Shown here piece by piece: positions 1 to 7,892 of a stretch of DNA of 13,152 nt. The number at the start of each line of letters is the position of its first letter. The stretch's first letter is position 1. Source of the stretch: Caryophanales bacterium UBA2450 (GTDB taxonomy: Bacteria > Bacillota_I > Bacilli_A > RFN20 > CAG-826); assembly GCA_002342545.1 (NCBI GenBank), contig DDQE01000006.1, positions 1 to 13,152 of the forward strand, in the 5' to 3' direction. A model generated the notes under the pieces. That model saw only the letters and a list, made by a program, of their open reading frames with translations. It was not told where the DNA came from and did not search any database. The position numbers and the translations under genes are program-made.

Positions 1-25
1 TTAGGTTTTTCAACAGCCCCTTTCT

Positions 26-808
26 TTATATTTTCATTTTGTCTAATTGTTCTTTGTCTTCTATTGATAATTTGAAGTCAAAGTGGAAATTATTTTCCAT
101 ATGTTTTTTACTTCGACTTCTTGGAAGAGGGATAGTGCCTAAATTATCTACATATTTGATACATAACTGTGCAGGAGAGACATTATTTTTCTTTGCCATT
201 TCAATAATCTTCTCGTTTTTAAGTAATTTTCCCACCCCTAAAGGAGAATAAGCTTCTACGAGAATGTTATTATTTTGACAGTAATTAATAACTTCTTTTG
301 GCACTCTTCCAACATGAATTAATATCTGATTTACATATATAGGTTCATTAGAATATTCAGTGATATTTTTTATATCATTAACATTAAAATTAGAGACACC
401 TAGATTTTTAATCTTTCCTTCTTTTTTAGCGTCAACCATTGCTCTCCAAACTTCTCTATTTCCTTTGTGATATCTAGGTCCAGGCATAAACATAAAGACC
501 CATGGTTTAGGAGCGTGAATTAGCATTAAATCTAAATATTCCACTCCTAATCTTTCTAAAGATTCATCAATTGCTTTTTTGGCTTTTTTATAGCTTTTTA
601 TTTCTGCTGGAATTTTTGAAGTTAGCCATATCTCTTCTCTATTTGGTTTAAGCTCCTTAATTGCATCACCTATTTCACTTTCATTTCCATATATTATTGC
701 AGTATCAAAATGACGATAGCCGACTTCATATCCTTCTAAAAACACTCTTTTAGCGTCACTCTTCTCTATTTGCCAGAATCCTAGCCCTAATTTTGGTATG
801 TCTTTCAT
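26..808 (-). CDS. Aldo/keto reductase family oxidoreductase
   Basis: A 260-residue cytosolic NAD(P)H-dependent oxidoreductase of the aldo/keto reductase superfamily, which reduces aldehydes or ketones to alcohols. The classic tetrad is visible: Asp35 and Tyr40 in FDTAIIYGNE, Lys65 in LTSKIP and His98 in MLIHAP. GVSNF and the C-terminal PLPRSRSKKHMENN segment correspond to the TIM-barrel strand and the cofactor phosphate-binding region, where IPKS is usual. The length is normal to slightly short for 2,5-diketo-gluconate reductase-like members. The reading frame is open upstream to 937, but I chose the ATG at 806-808: it has a GGAG ribosome-binding site nine bases upstream, and MKDIPKLGLGFWQ is where the family fold begins. 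The upstream 43 residues look like translated AT-rich leader. The gene stands alone, divergent from gdpP. The substrate cannot be read from the sequence. Confidence 0.93.
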   Translation of the reverse strand: MKDIPKLGLGFWQIEKSDAKRVFLEGYEVGYRHFDTAIIYGNESEIGDAIKELKPNREEIWLTSKIPAEIKSYKKAKKAIDESLERLGVEYLDLMLIHAPKPWVFMFMPGPRYHKGNREVWRAMVDAKKEGKIKNLGVSNFNVNDIKNITEYSNEPIYVNQILIHVGRVPKEVINYCQNNNILVEAYSPLGVGKLLKNEKIIEMAKKNNVSPAQLCIKYVDNLGTIPLPRSRSKKHMENNFHFDFKLSIEDKEQLDKMKI

Positions 809-828
809 ATTATTTAACTCCGAAATAA

Positions 829-859
829 AGTATAGCAATTTAAAAAACATTAAGCACAA
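829..859 (-). promoter_or_regulatory. Probable promoter of the aldo/keto reductase gene
   Basis: On the minus strand a TATACT -10 box (829-834) lies 20 bases before the chosen start codon. A weak TTGTGC (854-859) sits upstream at a long 19-base spacing. A second candidate further upstream is TTGACC (905-910), 16-base spacer, TAATGT (883-888). Either supports transcription starting inside the longer open frame, and so the downstream start. Confidence 0.45.
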
Positions 860-944
860 ATATTTTGCTTTATGGATTAAAGACATTATTTTTTGGTAGT
901 TAGAGGTCAATATACTGAGTTCAATTATAAAAATCACACCGTGT

Positions 945-968
945 TTTTTATATAAGCTTTTATAAAAA
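945..968. repeat. Perfect AT-rich inverted repeat upstream of gdpP
   Basis: TTTTTATA (945-952) and TATAAAAA (961-968) form perfect 8-base arms around an 8-base centre containing AAGCTT. It lies in the divergent region between the reductase and gdpP, about 50 bases before gdpP. It could be an operator, but AT-rich DNA yields such palindromes by chance and no regulator is recognisable. Confidence 0.35.
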
Positions 969-1004
969 TTCGAGTTTGCTCTTTATATTAAATATAAAAA
1001 TTTA

Positions 1005-1010
1005 TATAAT
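1005..1010 (+). promoter_or_regulatory. -10 box of the gdpP operon promoter
   Basis: A perfect TATAAT ends nine bases before the gdpP ATG. A poor -35 match (TTTATA, 982-987) sits at a 17-base spacing. Transcription would start at about 1017-1020, at or almost at the start codon, so the mRNA may be leaderless. No Shine-Dalgarno sequence precedes this ATG. Confidence 0.5.
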
Positions 1011-1019
1011 ATTTCTACT

Positions 1020-3056
1020 ATGAAAAAGAAGATTAATAGAGTTAGATTATTTGCCTTTATCACTATTCTTTTAGAGACTCTTGGTATTGGCGTTTTTGTA
1101 ATCTTCTATTTTCTTAATCTCTTTAATATTAAAGCATACGTTTTACCTGAATATGTTGTAATCGGTGCTGCTTCTTTAATTGCGTTAAATATCTTAGGCA
1201 TGTGGATTAGCGCGATTCGTATTTCTATGTATAGACATAAAACCGACTTACAAGCTGCAGAAGTTATTGGTAGTGATGTTCAAGAAGCATATAACTTTGC
1301 GATGATTGGTTTAGTAGTCACTGATGAAAACGATATTGTTATTTGGAATAATGACTTATTTAAAGATCGACACATCGATATTATCGATAGCAACATCTTT
1401 GAATGGAAAAACGAATTACGAGTATTAAAAGAAAAGCCATCATCTGATCAAGTGATTAAAGTGGTGATTAATAACCGTAACTATGAAGTCAAATATCTCG
1501 CTGATGCGGGCTTATATATCTTTAAAGATAATACTGATTACGAAACCGTTTATTACTATAACAAGCAGCAAGCTCCAGTTGTTGGTGTTCTTTCAATGGA
1601 TAACTACGATGAAGTTATTAAAGGTGATGATGACTATAATGACACCATCACTAAAGCTAAAGATGAGATTTTTGAATACGCTCAAAAATATGGCATTTTA
1701 CTTCGTAAATATAAAGATAGCGATTATCTCATGCTCTTTAATTATGAGACATATTGCAAGATTAAAGATGATAATTTCTCTATTATTGATAAAGTTAGAG
1801 CTGTATCCGTTGGTGAAGATATTCCTTTAACTCTTTCTATTGGTATCGCTAGAGATTTCCCGGATGTTGTCAAACTTAATGAACTTGCGATTGCTGCTTT
1901 AAGTATTGCGATGTCTCGTGGTGGAGACCAAGTTGTTGTCTCTCCTTATGGCAAAGAAATGGAATTCTATGGCGGTAAAACCGAAGCTCAAGAAAAACGT
2001 AGTAGAGTGAAGATTAGAGTTCTTGCTGACTCCTTAATTAACTTAATTAATAACTCCTCTAATGTCTTAATTATGGGTCACACTAATATGGATATGGACG
2101 CTTTAGGAAGCTGTTTAGGTGTTAAAGCAATTTGCGAAAGACTAGAAAAACCTGCCAAATTAGTTGTTGATCTTAAAGCTACTGAAGCCAAAACTAGAGC
2201 GGCGATCACTTCAAGCTTTGATAAAGGGGAATTAGAAAATTTAATTGTTTCCTCTAAAGATTCTTTAGATTTAATTGGTAGTGATACCTTAGTCATTGTT
2301 TGTGATGTTCATATTCCAAATATGGTTATGGCTCCAGATGTTTTAGATAAGACTAATAAAGTTGTGGTTATTGACCACCATAGAAGAGCAGAAGAATATA
2401 TTGAATCTCCTGTCTTTAACCATATTGATCCAAGCGCTAGTAGTGCTTCGGAATTAATTACTGAATTTATTAGATTCTCTTCTATTACCCCTCGAATTGA
2501 ATTAAATCCAACTTATGCGACTATTATGCTTTCAGGCATTTTCTTAGATAGTTCATTCTATAAGAGTAAGAACACTGGTATTAGAACTTTTGAAGCTTCT
2601 ACCATTCTAAAAGAATATGGAGCGGATAACTCTGTTGCTGATGATTTACTTAAAGATGACTTTGAAGAATATATGGAAACTTCTGACATTGTTAGAAACG
2701 TTGTTACCGCTAGCTATGGAGTTGTTTATGCAGTGGCTGATCCTAATAAGATTTATGACACTGCCGCAATTGCTAAAGCTGCCAATGCCTGCTTAAGTAT
2801 GAAAGGGATTCACGCTGCCTTTGTTATTGGTAAAACTAGCGCTAGAGAAACCAAATTATCTGCTAGAAGTGATGGCTTAATTAATGTTTCACTTTTATGT
2901 GAAAAACTTGGTGGTGGAGGCCACTTCACCAGTGCGGCAGCGACTTTCCTTAAAAGCGATTTAAAAGATGTAGAGAATATGTTAGTTAATGTTATTAACT
3001 TGCACTTAGCAGATGCGAAAGCTGACGCGAAAAGAAGAATTAATCAGGACGAATAA
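1020..3056 (+). CDS. gdpP: Cyclic-di-AMP phosphodiesterase GdpP (DHH/DHHA1)
   Basis: Membrane-bound phosphodiesterase that hydrolyses the second messenger c-di-AMP to pApA, affecting osmolyte transport and envelope homeostasis. At 678 residues it is close to the B. subtilis protein (about 660). Domains in order: two membrane helices (about 8-33 and 42-64), a degenerate PAS region (about 85-175), a degenerate GGDEF domain (about 187-320, with LSIGIA but without an intact GGDEF site), a DHH domain and a DHHA1 domain. Metal ligands are present: H354, D358 and D360 in GHTNMDMDALGS, D429 in CDVH, and D452-H453-H454. GGGGH at 631-635 is the DHHA1 substrate loop. The start is fixed by the N-terminal membrane helix, although no Shine-Dalgarno sequence precedes it. 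It leads the operon, and rplI begins two bases after its stop, as in many Bacillota. Confidence 0.96.
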   Translation: MKKKINRVRLFAFITILLETLGIGVFVIFYFLNLFNIKAYVLPEYVVIGAASLIALNILGMWISAIRISMYRHKTDLQAAEVIGSDVQEAYNFAMIGLVVTDENDIVIWNNDLFKDRHIDIIDSNIFEWKNELRVLKEKPSSDQVIKVVINNRNYEVKYLADAGLYIFKDNTDYETVYYYNKQQAPVVGVLSMDNYDEVIKGDDDYNDTITKAKDEIFEYAQKYGILLRKYKDSDYLMLFNYETYCKIKDDNFSIIDKVRAVSVGEDIPLTLSIGIARDFPDVVKLNELAIAALSIAMSRGGDQVVVSPYGKEMEFYGGKTEAQEKRSRVKIRVLADSLINLINNSSNVLIMGHTNMDMDALGSCLGVKAICERLEKPAKLVVDLKATEAKTRAAITSSFDKGELENLIVSSKDSLDLIGSDTLVIVCDVHIPNMVMAPDVLDKTNKVVVIDHHRRAEEYIESPVFNHIDPSASSASELITEFIRFSSITPRIELNPTYATIMLSGIFLDSSFYKSKNTGIRTFEASTILKEYGADNSVADDLLKDDFEEYMETSDIVRNVVTASYGVVYAVADPNKIYDTAAIAKAANACLSMKGIHAAFVIGKTSARETKLSARSDGLINVSLLCEKLGGGGHFTSAAATFLKSDLKDVENMLVNVINLHLADAKADAKRRINQDE

Positions 3057-3058
3057 TT

Positions 3059-3508
3059 ATGGAAGTAATTTTATTAGCGGATGTGAAAAAAGTTGGTAAA
3101 AAGAATCAGACAGTGAATGTTAGTGATGGTTTTGCTAATAATTTTTTATTTAAAAAGAAACTTGCTGTTCCTGTTAGCAAAAAAAGTGTCGAGATTTTAG
3201 AAACTCAACAAGAAAACGCTCGACAAGAAGAAATTCGAAAAAAAGAAGATGCCACTAAATTAGTGGAGACTTTAAAAGGAATCACTTTAGAATTTGAGGC
3301 GAAAGTTGGAAAAGACTCTAAATTATTTGGTTCCATTTCTTTAAAACAAGTCGAAGAAGAATTGAAAGCAAAACATAATATTGTTATCGATAAAAGAAAA
3401 TTCTTAGATAAAGGGCCTTTAGATGTCTTAGGTTATCATAAGCTAAGAATTGAACTATATAAAGGTGTGATCGGCCTAGTTAACGTTCATATCTCAGAAA
3501 GGAAATAA
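3059..3508 (+). CDS. rplI: Large subunit ribosomal protein bL9
   Basis: A 149-residue ribosomal protein that binds 23S rRNA near the L1 stalk base and stabilises ribosome spacing and reading frame. The N-terminal rRNA-binding domain is diagnostic: MEVILLADVKKVGKKNQTV followed by VSDGFANNFLFKKKLAVPVS, matching the family pattern of GxxVxVkxGYaRNyLiPxgxA. A long charged helix (about 45-75) connects it to the C-terminal domain (about 80-149). AGGA lies nine bases before the ATG. The gene sits two bases after gdpP and is followed at once by dnaB, the conserved gdpP-rplI-dnaB order. Confidence 0.97.
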   Translation: MEVILLADVKKVGKKNQTVNVSDGFANNFLFKKKLAVPVSKKSVEILETQQENARQEEIRKKEDATKLVETLKGITLEFEAKVGKDSKLFGSISLKQVEEELKAKHNIVIDKRKFLDKGPLDVLGYHKLRIELYKGVIGLVNVHISERK

Positions 3509-3509
3509 G

Positions 3510-5018
3510 ATGGCTGCTAGTAGAAAAACTGTCATAAAAAAAGTATCTAGTGAACTTCCATATAATGAAGATGCCGAAAGAGTAGTTCTTGGTAGCGCCA
3601 TGCTTAAAAAAGACTATTGCTTAGATGTCTTAACTTCTTTAGAGGAAGAAGATTTCTTTTTGGGCAAGCACCAACTCATATTTAGAGCGATTTATCAATT
3701 AAGTGAAAGAAATGCGACGATTGATGTTTTAACTGTTGCTCAAGAATTAGAAAATTTAAAAGAATTAGAAAATATTGGTGGGGCTAACTATTTAGCGGAA
3801 TGTACTAATACAGTTGTCGCAGCCAGCACCTTAACTTTCTATATTGGCATCGTCCAAGATAATTCGGTTTTAAGAAAAATGCTCACTACTATTAGAGGAA
3901 TTGATGCCGAATATAAAACTCAAGAGATTGAAAATATTAATGATTTCATTTTAGATAGTGAAAATAAATTCAAAGAAAGTATTGCCAAAAGACATATTTC
4001 TAACTTTGTAACTACTAAAGAAATCGCTCCTGAAATTGAGGAGAATTTAGAGAAACTTCAAGATGCGGATAACGAATCCGATGTTATTGGAGTGACTACT
4101 GGATACGAAAGACTTAATCAAATCACTCAAGGTTTTAAACCTGGTGAATTAATTGTTGTTGCTGCTCGTCCTGCAGTCGGTAAAACTGCTTTATGTTTAA
4201 ACTTCGCCCATAGAATTGCTACTCGTGCTAAAAAAGCGGTCGCTATATTCTCTTTAGAAATGTCTAAAGAGCAATTATTCAATCGTTTAATTGCGATGGA
4301 CTCTACTGTTGATGCGAAAAATATCAATCGTGGAAGAATTAATTCTGCGAGTGATAAGATGAAAGTTCTTAATTCTATTAAGATTTTAGCGAACTCTAAA
4401 ATTTATATTGATGACACTCCATCAATTAAACTTAACGATATTATTACTAAATCCACTAAGCTTCAGGCGCACGAACCTGATCTTGGCTTAATTATTGTCG
4501 ACTATTTAGGTTTGGTCCAAATCGCTTCTAAAGGTAAGGCGCCTGATTCTCGACAAGAAGAAGTTAGAAGAATTTCTTTAGCCTTAAAAGCTTTAGCAAG
4601 AGACTTAAGAATTCCAGTTATTGCGGTTAGCCAACTTTCTAGAGCAGTGGAAAAACGTGATTCTCAAAGACCAGTGATGTCTGATTTAAGAGACTCTGGT
4701 AATATCGAGCAAGACGCGGATATTGTTATTCTACTTTATCGAGAAGATTATTACGCGGATAAAAAGACTAGTAGCGCTGCTAATAAAAAAGGCGGCAAAT
4801 TAACTGGTGCAGAAAAATATGAACTTGCTAAGGAACAAAAAGAAAAAGAATTAGGAAGTGAAATTCCTGGTAATGCCTCTTATACTGAAGTTATTGTAGC
4901 GAAAAATAGAAGTGGTCAAACTGGTACAGCTAGATTATTCTTCTATAAAGACTATGTGAGATTTGACGCTCCAACTCCTGAATGGGAAGCGGCGATGAAC
5001 GCCATTGCGGAAGAATAA
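3510..5018 (+). CDS. dnaB: Replicative DNA helicase DnaB (DnaC of Bacillus)
   Basis: Hexameric 5'-3' replicative helicase that unwinds DNA at the fork and interacts with primase. The N-terminal helical collar domain starts at LPYNEDAERVVLGSAML (about 16-32). The RecA-like domain holds Walker A, AARPAVGKT (218-226), and Walker B, IIVDYLGL with Asp331. SQLSRAVEKR and the SDLRDSGNIEQDAD motif follow, and the arginine finger region is AKNRSGQTG (464-472). It has 502 residues against about 450 for Bacillus. The excess is mainly a Lys/Ala/Glu-rich insertion at about 416-458 between the YREDYY strand and the arginine finger strand. No intein interrupts the motifs. GAAAGGA precedes the ATG by six bases. 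The start of rplI-dnaB coupling is tight, with one base between the rplI stop and this start. Confidence 0.97.
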   Translation: MAASRKTVIKKVSSELPYNEDAERVVLGSAMLKKDYCLDVLTSLEEEDFFLGKHQLIFRAIYQLSERNATIDVLTVAQELENLKELENIGGANYLAECTNTVVAASTLTFYIGIVQDNSVLRKMLTTIRGIDAEYKTQEIENINDFILDSENKFKESIAKRHISNFVTTKEIAPEIEENLEKLQDADNESDVIGVTTGYERLNQITQGFKPGELIVVAARPAVGKTALCLNFAHRIATRAKKAVAIFSLEMSKEQLFNRLIAMDSTVDAKNINRGRINSASDKMKVLNSIKILANSKIYIDDTPSIKLNDIITKSTKLQAHEPDLGLIIVDYLGLVQIASKGKAPDSRQEEVRRISLALKALARDLRIPVIAVSQLSRAVEKRDSQRPVMSDLRDSGNIEQDADIVILLYREDYYADKKTSSAANKKGGKLTGAEKYELAKEQKEKELGSEIPGNASYTEVIVAKNRSGQTGTARLFFYKDYVRFDAPTPEWEAAMNAIAEE

Positions 5019-5026
5019 TATTTACA

Positions 5027-5779
5027 ATGTTTTTTGATATCATCAATAGTGGTTCTAAAGGTAATGCAACTCTTGTTTTTACTAAAGGAGCCACTATTTT
5101 AATTGATATGGGAATCCCGATTAAAGTAATAGAGGATGAACTAAATAAATTTAACAAAGTAGTCACGGATATTGATGCCGTTTTGATTACTCATAATCAC
5201 GCTGACCATTACCGTAATATTAAGACTTTTTCACCAAAGAAAATGTATTCTTTAGAAGGCACTATCCCTGGTTCTTTAAGTAATGTGATTGATATTTTTA
5301 AACCTTTTAAAATTAAAGATGTTGAAATTACTTCTTTTCCAACTAGTCACGATGCCACTAATCCTTGTGGATATTTATTAAAAAGCGAAGACCAAACTTT
5401 AGTGTATATGACTGATACTGGAACTTATTTATCTAGTAATACTCCTTATATTAAAAATCCCACTTATTTAATTATTGAATCTAATCACGATATTCAAAAG
5501 TTGTTACACACTAATAGACCAATGGAATTAATTCAAAGAATTATGTCTGATTATGGACATCTATGTAATGAAGATAGCGCCTTTGCCGCTATAGAAATTA
5601 TTGGAGATAAGACAAAAGAGATAGTGCTTGCGCATCTTTCTGAAGAGGCTAATACTCCTGAACTAGCCCTAGAGGCGTATAAAAAAGTTTTTGAATATGC
5701 AGGAGTAAATATTAATAAATATATAGTTAGATACGCTAATCAACATATTCCTCTTATAGGAGGAGATTATGAAAATTAA
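5027..5779 (+). CDS. yycJ: YycJ/WalJ-type metallo-beta-lactamase-fold nuclease
   Basis: A 250-residue metallo-beta-lactamase-fold hydrolase of the YycJ (WalJ) family, dinuclear metal enzymes described as DNA exonucleases linked to mismatch repair in Bacillus. The sequence shows the HxHxDH zinc motif at H56-H58-D60-H61 (THNHADH), the family N-terminus with SGSKGNATLV, SHDATNPCGYLL, the MTDTGTY metal-ligand strand, ESNHD and the late LAHLSEEANTPELA histidine strand. An in-frame ATG exists at 4982 inside dnaB, but the family begins at MFFDIINSGSKGN, so 5027 is preferred. The nearest purine-rich site, GGAAG at 5009-5013, is 13 bases away, so translation may depend on coupling to dnaB. Its 3' end overlaps rlmH by 11 bases. 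Confidence 0.92.
   Translation: MFFDIINSGSKGNATLVFTKGATILIDMGIPIKVIEDELNKFNKVVTDIDAVLITHNHADHYRNIKTFSPKKMYSLEGTIPGSLSNVIDIFKPFKIKDVEITSFPTSHDATNPCGYLLKSEDQTLVYMTDTGTYLSSNTPYIKNPTYLIIESNHDIQKLLHTNRPMELIQRIMSDYGHLCNEDSAFAAIEIIGDKTKEIVLAHLSEEANTPELALEAYKKVFEYAGVNINKYIVRYANQHIPLIGGDYEN
5758..5763 (+). promoter_or_regulatory. Consensus Shine-Dalgarno of rlmH inside yycJ
   Basis: AGGAGG lies five bases before the rlmH ATG and within the last codons of yycJ. It is the strongest ribosome-binding site in the operon and fixes the rlmH start at 5769. Confidence 0.8.
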
Positions 5780-6245
5780 GATTTATGCGATTGGTAAAAC
5801 CAAAGATTTCTATAAACTTGGAGTGGATGAATATGTTAAAAGATTATCCTCCTACTGCAAAATAGAAATAGTTGAACTAAAAGATGAATCTATAAGTGAA
5901 AAACCTAGCGAAAAAGAAATTCAAAAAGCAATCGATATTGAAGGTAAAAGAGTAGTTTCTTTATTAAAAGATAATGAATATTTAATTGGCTTAGACCTAA
6001 ATAAAAAAGAAATGGATTCAGTCGAGTTTTCTGGATATCTATCGAATAAACTCGAACAATCAGGGAGCAATATCTCTTTTGTTATCGGTGGATCTTATGG
6101 CCTTAGTGAGGAATTAAAATCCCGTATTAATGATTCATTTTCTTTTGGAAAAATGACTTTCCCACATCAACTTGCTAGACTTATTTTACTTGAACAAATT
6201 TATCGAGCATTTAAAATACTTAATAACGAGACTTATCACAAATGA
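5769..6245 (+). CDS. rlmH: 23S rRNA (pseudouridine1915-N3)-methyltransferase RlmH
   Basis: A SPOUT-class methyltransferase that uses S-adenosylmethionine to methylate pseudouridine 1915 in helix 69 of 23S rRNA on the assembled 70S ribosome; it works as a homodimer. It has 158 residues, the usual length. It begins MKIKIYAIGKTKDFY, has the SAM-binding trefoil-knot signature IGGSYGLSEE (about 106-115), and ends with MTFPHQLARLILLEQIYRAFKILNNETYHK-type sequence; the final YHK is the conserved catalytic and dimer tail. The start overlaps yycJ by 11 bases and has a consensus ribosome-binding site. The TGA stop overlaps the next start as ATGA and shows that TGA is a stop codon in this genome. Confidence 0.97.
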   Translation: MKIKIYAIGKTKDFYKLGVDEYVKRLSSYCKIEIVELKDESISEKPSEKEIQKAIDIEGKRVVSLLKDNEYLIGLDLNKKEMDSVEFSGYLSNKLEQSGSNISFVIGGSYGLSEELKSRINDSFSFGKMTFPHQLARLILLEQIYRAFKILNNETYHK

Positions 6246-6580
6246 AATACGAAGAATTTAAAGATTATAAAGTTCTAATAGAAAAAGACTATCCTTTTTC
6301 GCCACACGTAATTATAAATGAAGAATGTGATTTTTATTTTGAACCGGTCGTGTACACTCAATTACAAGGTTTTAAAGAAAGACATCCTGATAAATATCAT
6401 CTAATTATTGAAGCGATGATTGAAAGAGTGAAAAAGAATAAACATGTTGTCTATGTTGGGGACTATGAATCTTATTTCACCGAGGTTCCTAATTATATAT
6501 ATTTAGAAATAACTGATATCACTAATCCTTTACAAATATTTGTCGAAGATAAAAGTCGTGGTAGTGATTACGGGGATTAA
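6242..6580 (+). CDS. Unrecognised 112-residue acidic cytosolic protein
   Basis: I do not recognise a family. It is a soluble 112-residue protein with no signal peptide or membrane helix, rich in Glu, Asp and aromatic residues (MKYEEFKDYKVLIEKDYPF, then VVYVGDYESYFTEVPNYIYLEI). The pattern suggests an alpha/beta fold: an N-terminal strand, a helix at about 44-66 (KERHPDKYHLIIEAMIERVKK) and strands at about 67-100. The start overlaps the rlmH stop by four bases (ATGA) and lacks a clear Shine-Dalgarno sequence, so it is probably translated by coupling from rlmH. It is the last gene of the operon, before the terminator. The coupling implies a real gene, but no function can be named. Confidence 0.8.
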   Translation: MKYEEFKDYKVLIEKDYPFSPHVIINEECDFYFEPVVYTQLQGFKERHPDKYHLIIEAMIERVKKNKHVVYVGDYESYFTEVPNYIYLEITDITNPLQIFVEDKSRGSDYGD

Positions 6581-6608
6581 AAAAGCTGAACCATTGTCAG
6601 CTTTTTTT
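6579..6608. terminator. Bidirectional terminator between convergent genes
   Basis: Stem AGCTGA (6584-6589) pairs with TCAGCT (6597-6602) around a seven-base loop. An A-run precedes it and seven Ts follow, so it can end the plus-strand operon and the converging minus-strand gene. Confidence 0.9.
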
Positions 6609-6610
6609 GA

Positions 6611-7759
6611 TTATTGAACCATTGGTCTAAGTTGCTTCATTGATAGCCACATAATTCTTAGCGAGACCACCAAGATGAAGGCCATTTGACCAATTGCATT
6701 TCCTGAGAAGATTAATGACAAGAGCGTTCCGATAATTGCAGGAGATGCCGCACCCCACCAGGAGATTTTTTGACATTCCCAGATATTTAAGAACTTATAT
6801 GGGTTATTCTTTCCTCTAGTTAAGATAAAGACCATTAATCCTAAGAAGATAATGACACCACCATAAATTCCAAGATAGATTCCGGTGTTGGTCCATTTGG
6901 TTTTACTCTTTTGATCTAAATAGGTTTCAGTACAAACATCTCTAAAGACATTTAATACTTCGCTTTTGTGTTCGTTAACAAATTTATTTTCATTAGCAGT
7001 AGCGGTGACATTAGCAACTTCTTTACCTAATAATCGTTCCACTAAACCGATATCAGTGCGGGAATTTAACCAGTTTAATCCCCCGTTAGTGGTACCTGCA
7101 GTAGTAGCAGTATTATCTTTATATAAGGCTACCGCCATTGTGGTTGGAGTAAAGATTATAATATTTGGTAAATAGACAACAGTATCTTTCATTTCTGGTG
7201 TAGGAATATCTTGTCCATCACTTCCATTATTGCCTTTAACTAAATATGTTTGTTTTGTGATTCTTTCAACGTTAGCGGATAAATTTTTGTCAGTCCAGAA
7301 ATAGAATTTAGCATCAAATTGATTTGTAACAGTGTTCACAATAGCGAATTCACACACTAAATTTTCGAAATAAGCTTCATCAGGCTCGACAAATTGTTTT
7401 TCAGTTCCGGTACGAGTTTCAAAATTGTAATTTTCATAGTAGTGGAGTCTTCCGCCTTCAACTTTAAATTCATATCCTGCTAATTTTTGTTTAAAGGCAA
7501 AGTGAGTTAATTGTTCATCTAGGCCATAATTAAGATTAGAGATAAAAGACGCTCCATTTATTTTACTTAATTGAGCAAATGTAGGAATTAAAGGAAGAAT
7601 TGCAGAGAAAGCAAAGAAAATCGCGGCAACCCACCATGGAGAACCTTTTGATCCATCAATAACTGCTTGGTTTGAAATAAGACCCTTAAAAGAATTTACT
7701 AAAGTAAACTTTGCTTTTGGGTTCATTCCTTTTTTTACTTTTTTGAGTTTCTTTGCCAT
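6611..7759 (-). CDS. Polytopic membrane protein with large extracytoplasmic domain, DUF1189-like topology
   Basis: A 382-residue membrane protein without a function I can name. A Lys-rich cytosolic N-terminus (1-40) precedes one membrane helix (about 41-60, PWWVAAIFFAFSAILPLI). A hydrophilic, probably extracytoplasmic domain of about 230 residues follows (61-291), with two cysteines (136 and 276). The C-terminus carries three hydrophobic segments (about 293-314, 333-352 and 354-371). Positive charges flank the helices on the presumed inside. One N-terminal helix, an outer domain and a C-terminal helix cluster recall DUF1189 (YvdJ/MalA-type) proteins, but this is a topology resemblance only. 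The ATG has AAGGAAGT seven bases upstream. It is transcribed away from the surface nuclease and shares its promoter region. Confidence 0.8.
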   Translation of the reverse strand: MAKKLKKVKKGMNPKAKFTLVNSFKGLISNQAVIDGSKGSPWWVAAIFFAFSAILPLIPTFAQLSKINGASFISNLNYGLDEQLTHFAFKQKLAGYEFKVEGGRLHYYENYNFETRTGTEKQFVEPDEAYFENLVCEFAIVNTVTNQFDAKFYFWTDKNLSANVERITKQTYLVKGNNGSDGQDIPTPEMKDTVVYLPNIIIFTPTTMAVALYKDNTATTAGTTNGGLNWLNSRTDIGLVERLLGKEVANVTATANENKFVNEHKSEVLNVFRDVCTETYLDQKSKTKWTNTGIYLGIYGGVIIFLGLMVFILTRGKNNPYKFLNIWECQKISWWGAASPAIIGTLLSLIFSGNAIGQMAFILVVSLRIMWLSMKQLRPMVQ

Positions 7760-7796
7760 ATTAATACTTCCTTTTTGTTTCTAAAACGCAAATAAA

Positions 7797-7825
7797 AGTT
7801 TAAATGTAATTTACAAATATGTAAA
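7797..7825 (-). promoter_or_regulatory. Promoter of the membrane protein gene
   Basis: On the minus strand TTTACA (7820-7825), a 17-base spacer and TAAACT (7797-7802) form a reasonable sigma-A promoter. It is about 37 bases before the start codon. The -35 box is one arm of the inverted repeat at 7810-7825. Confidence 0.5.
7810..7825. repeat. Operator-like inverted repeat TTTACA-AATA-TGTAAA
   Basis: Two perfect six-base arms surround a four-base centre. A third half-site, TGTAA at 7805-7809, sits directly next to the left arm, making a second palindrome TGTAA-T-TTACA at 7805-7815. It overlaps the -35 and spacer of the minus-strand promoter, the position expected of a repressor site. The regulator is unknown. 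Confidence 0.5.
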
Positions 7826-7862
7826 GACATTATGAAAATATAACGATTTAATCGGATATTTC

Positions 7863-7881
7863 TTTGAAAATATATTTCAAA
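7863..7881. repeat. Operator-like inverted repeat TTTGAAA-N5-TTTCAAA
   Basis: Perfect seven-base arms at 7863-7869 and 7875-7881 lie immediately upstream of the nuclease -10 box, across the expected -35 position. It could be a regulator site. The sequence differs from the other palindrome in this region, suggesting a different factor or chance in AT-rich DNA. Confidence 0.45.
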
Positions 7882-7892
7882 AAAATAAATAC

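Noticed and set aside
809..937. N-terminal extension of the aldo/keto reductase to a 303-residue protein
   Set aside because: The extension is AT-rich translated leader without family similarity and contains the likely -10 box; the ATG at 806-808 has a GGAG ribosome-binding site and starts the conserved fold.
931..949. Terminator-like hairpin CAC-ACC-GTG followed by Ts
   Set aside because: Only three GC-containing pairs and a mismatch; no transcript needs to end there, as the flanking genes diverge.
4155..4530. Intein or frameshift in dnaB
   Set aside because: Walker A, Walker B and later motifs are contiguous in one frame with normal spacing.
4982..5026. Earlier ATG giving a 265-residue YycJ-like protein
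   Set aside because: The extra 15 residues overlap dnaB, have no ribosome-binding site and precede the usual family start.
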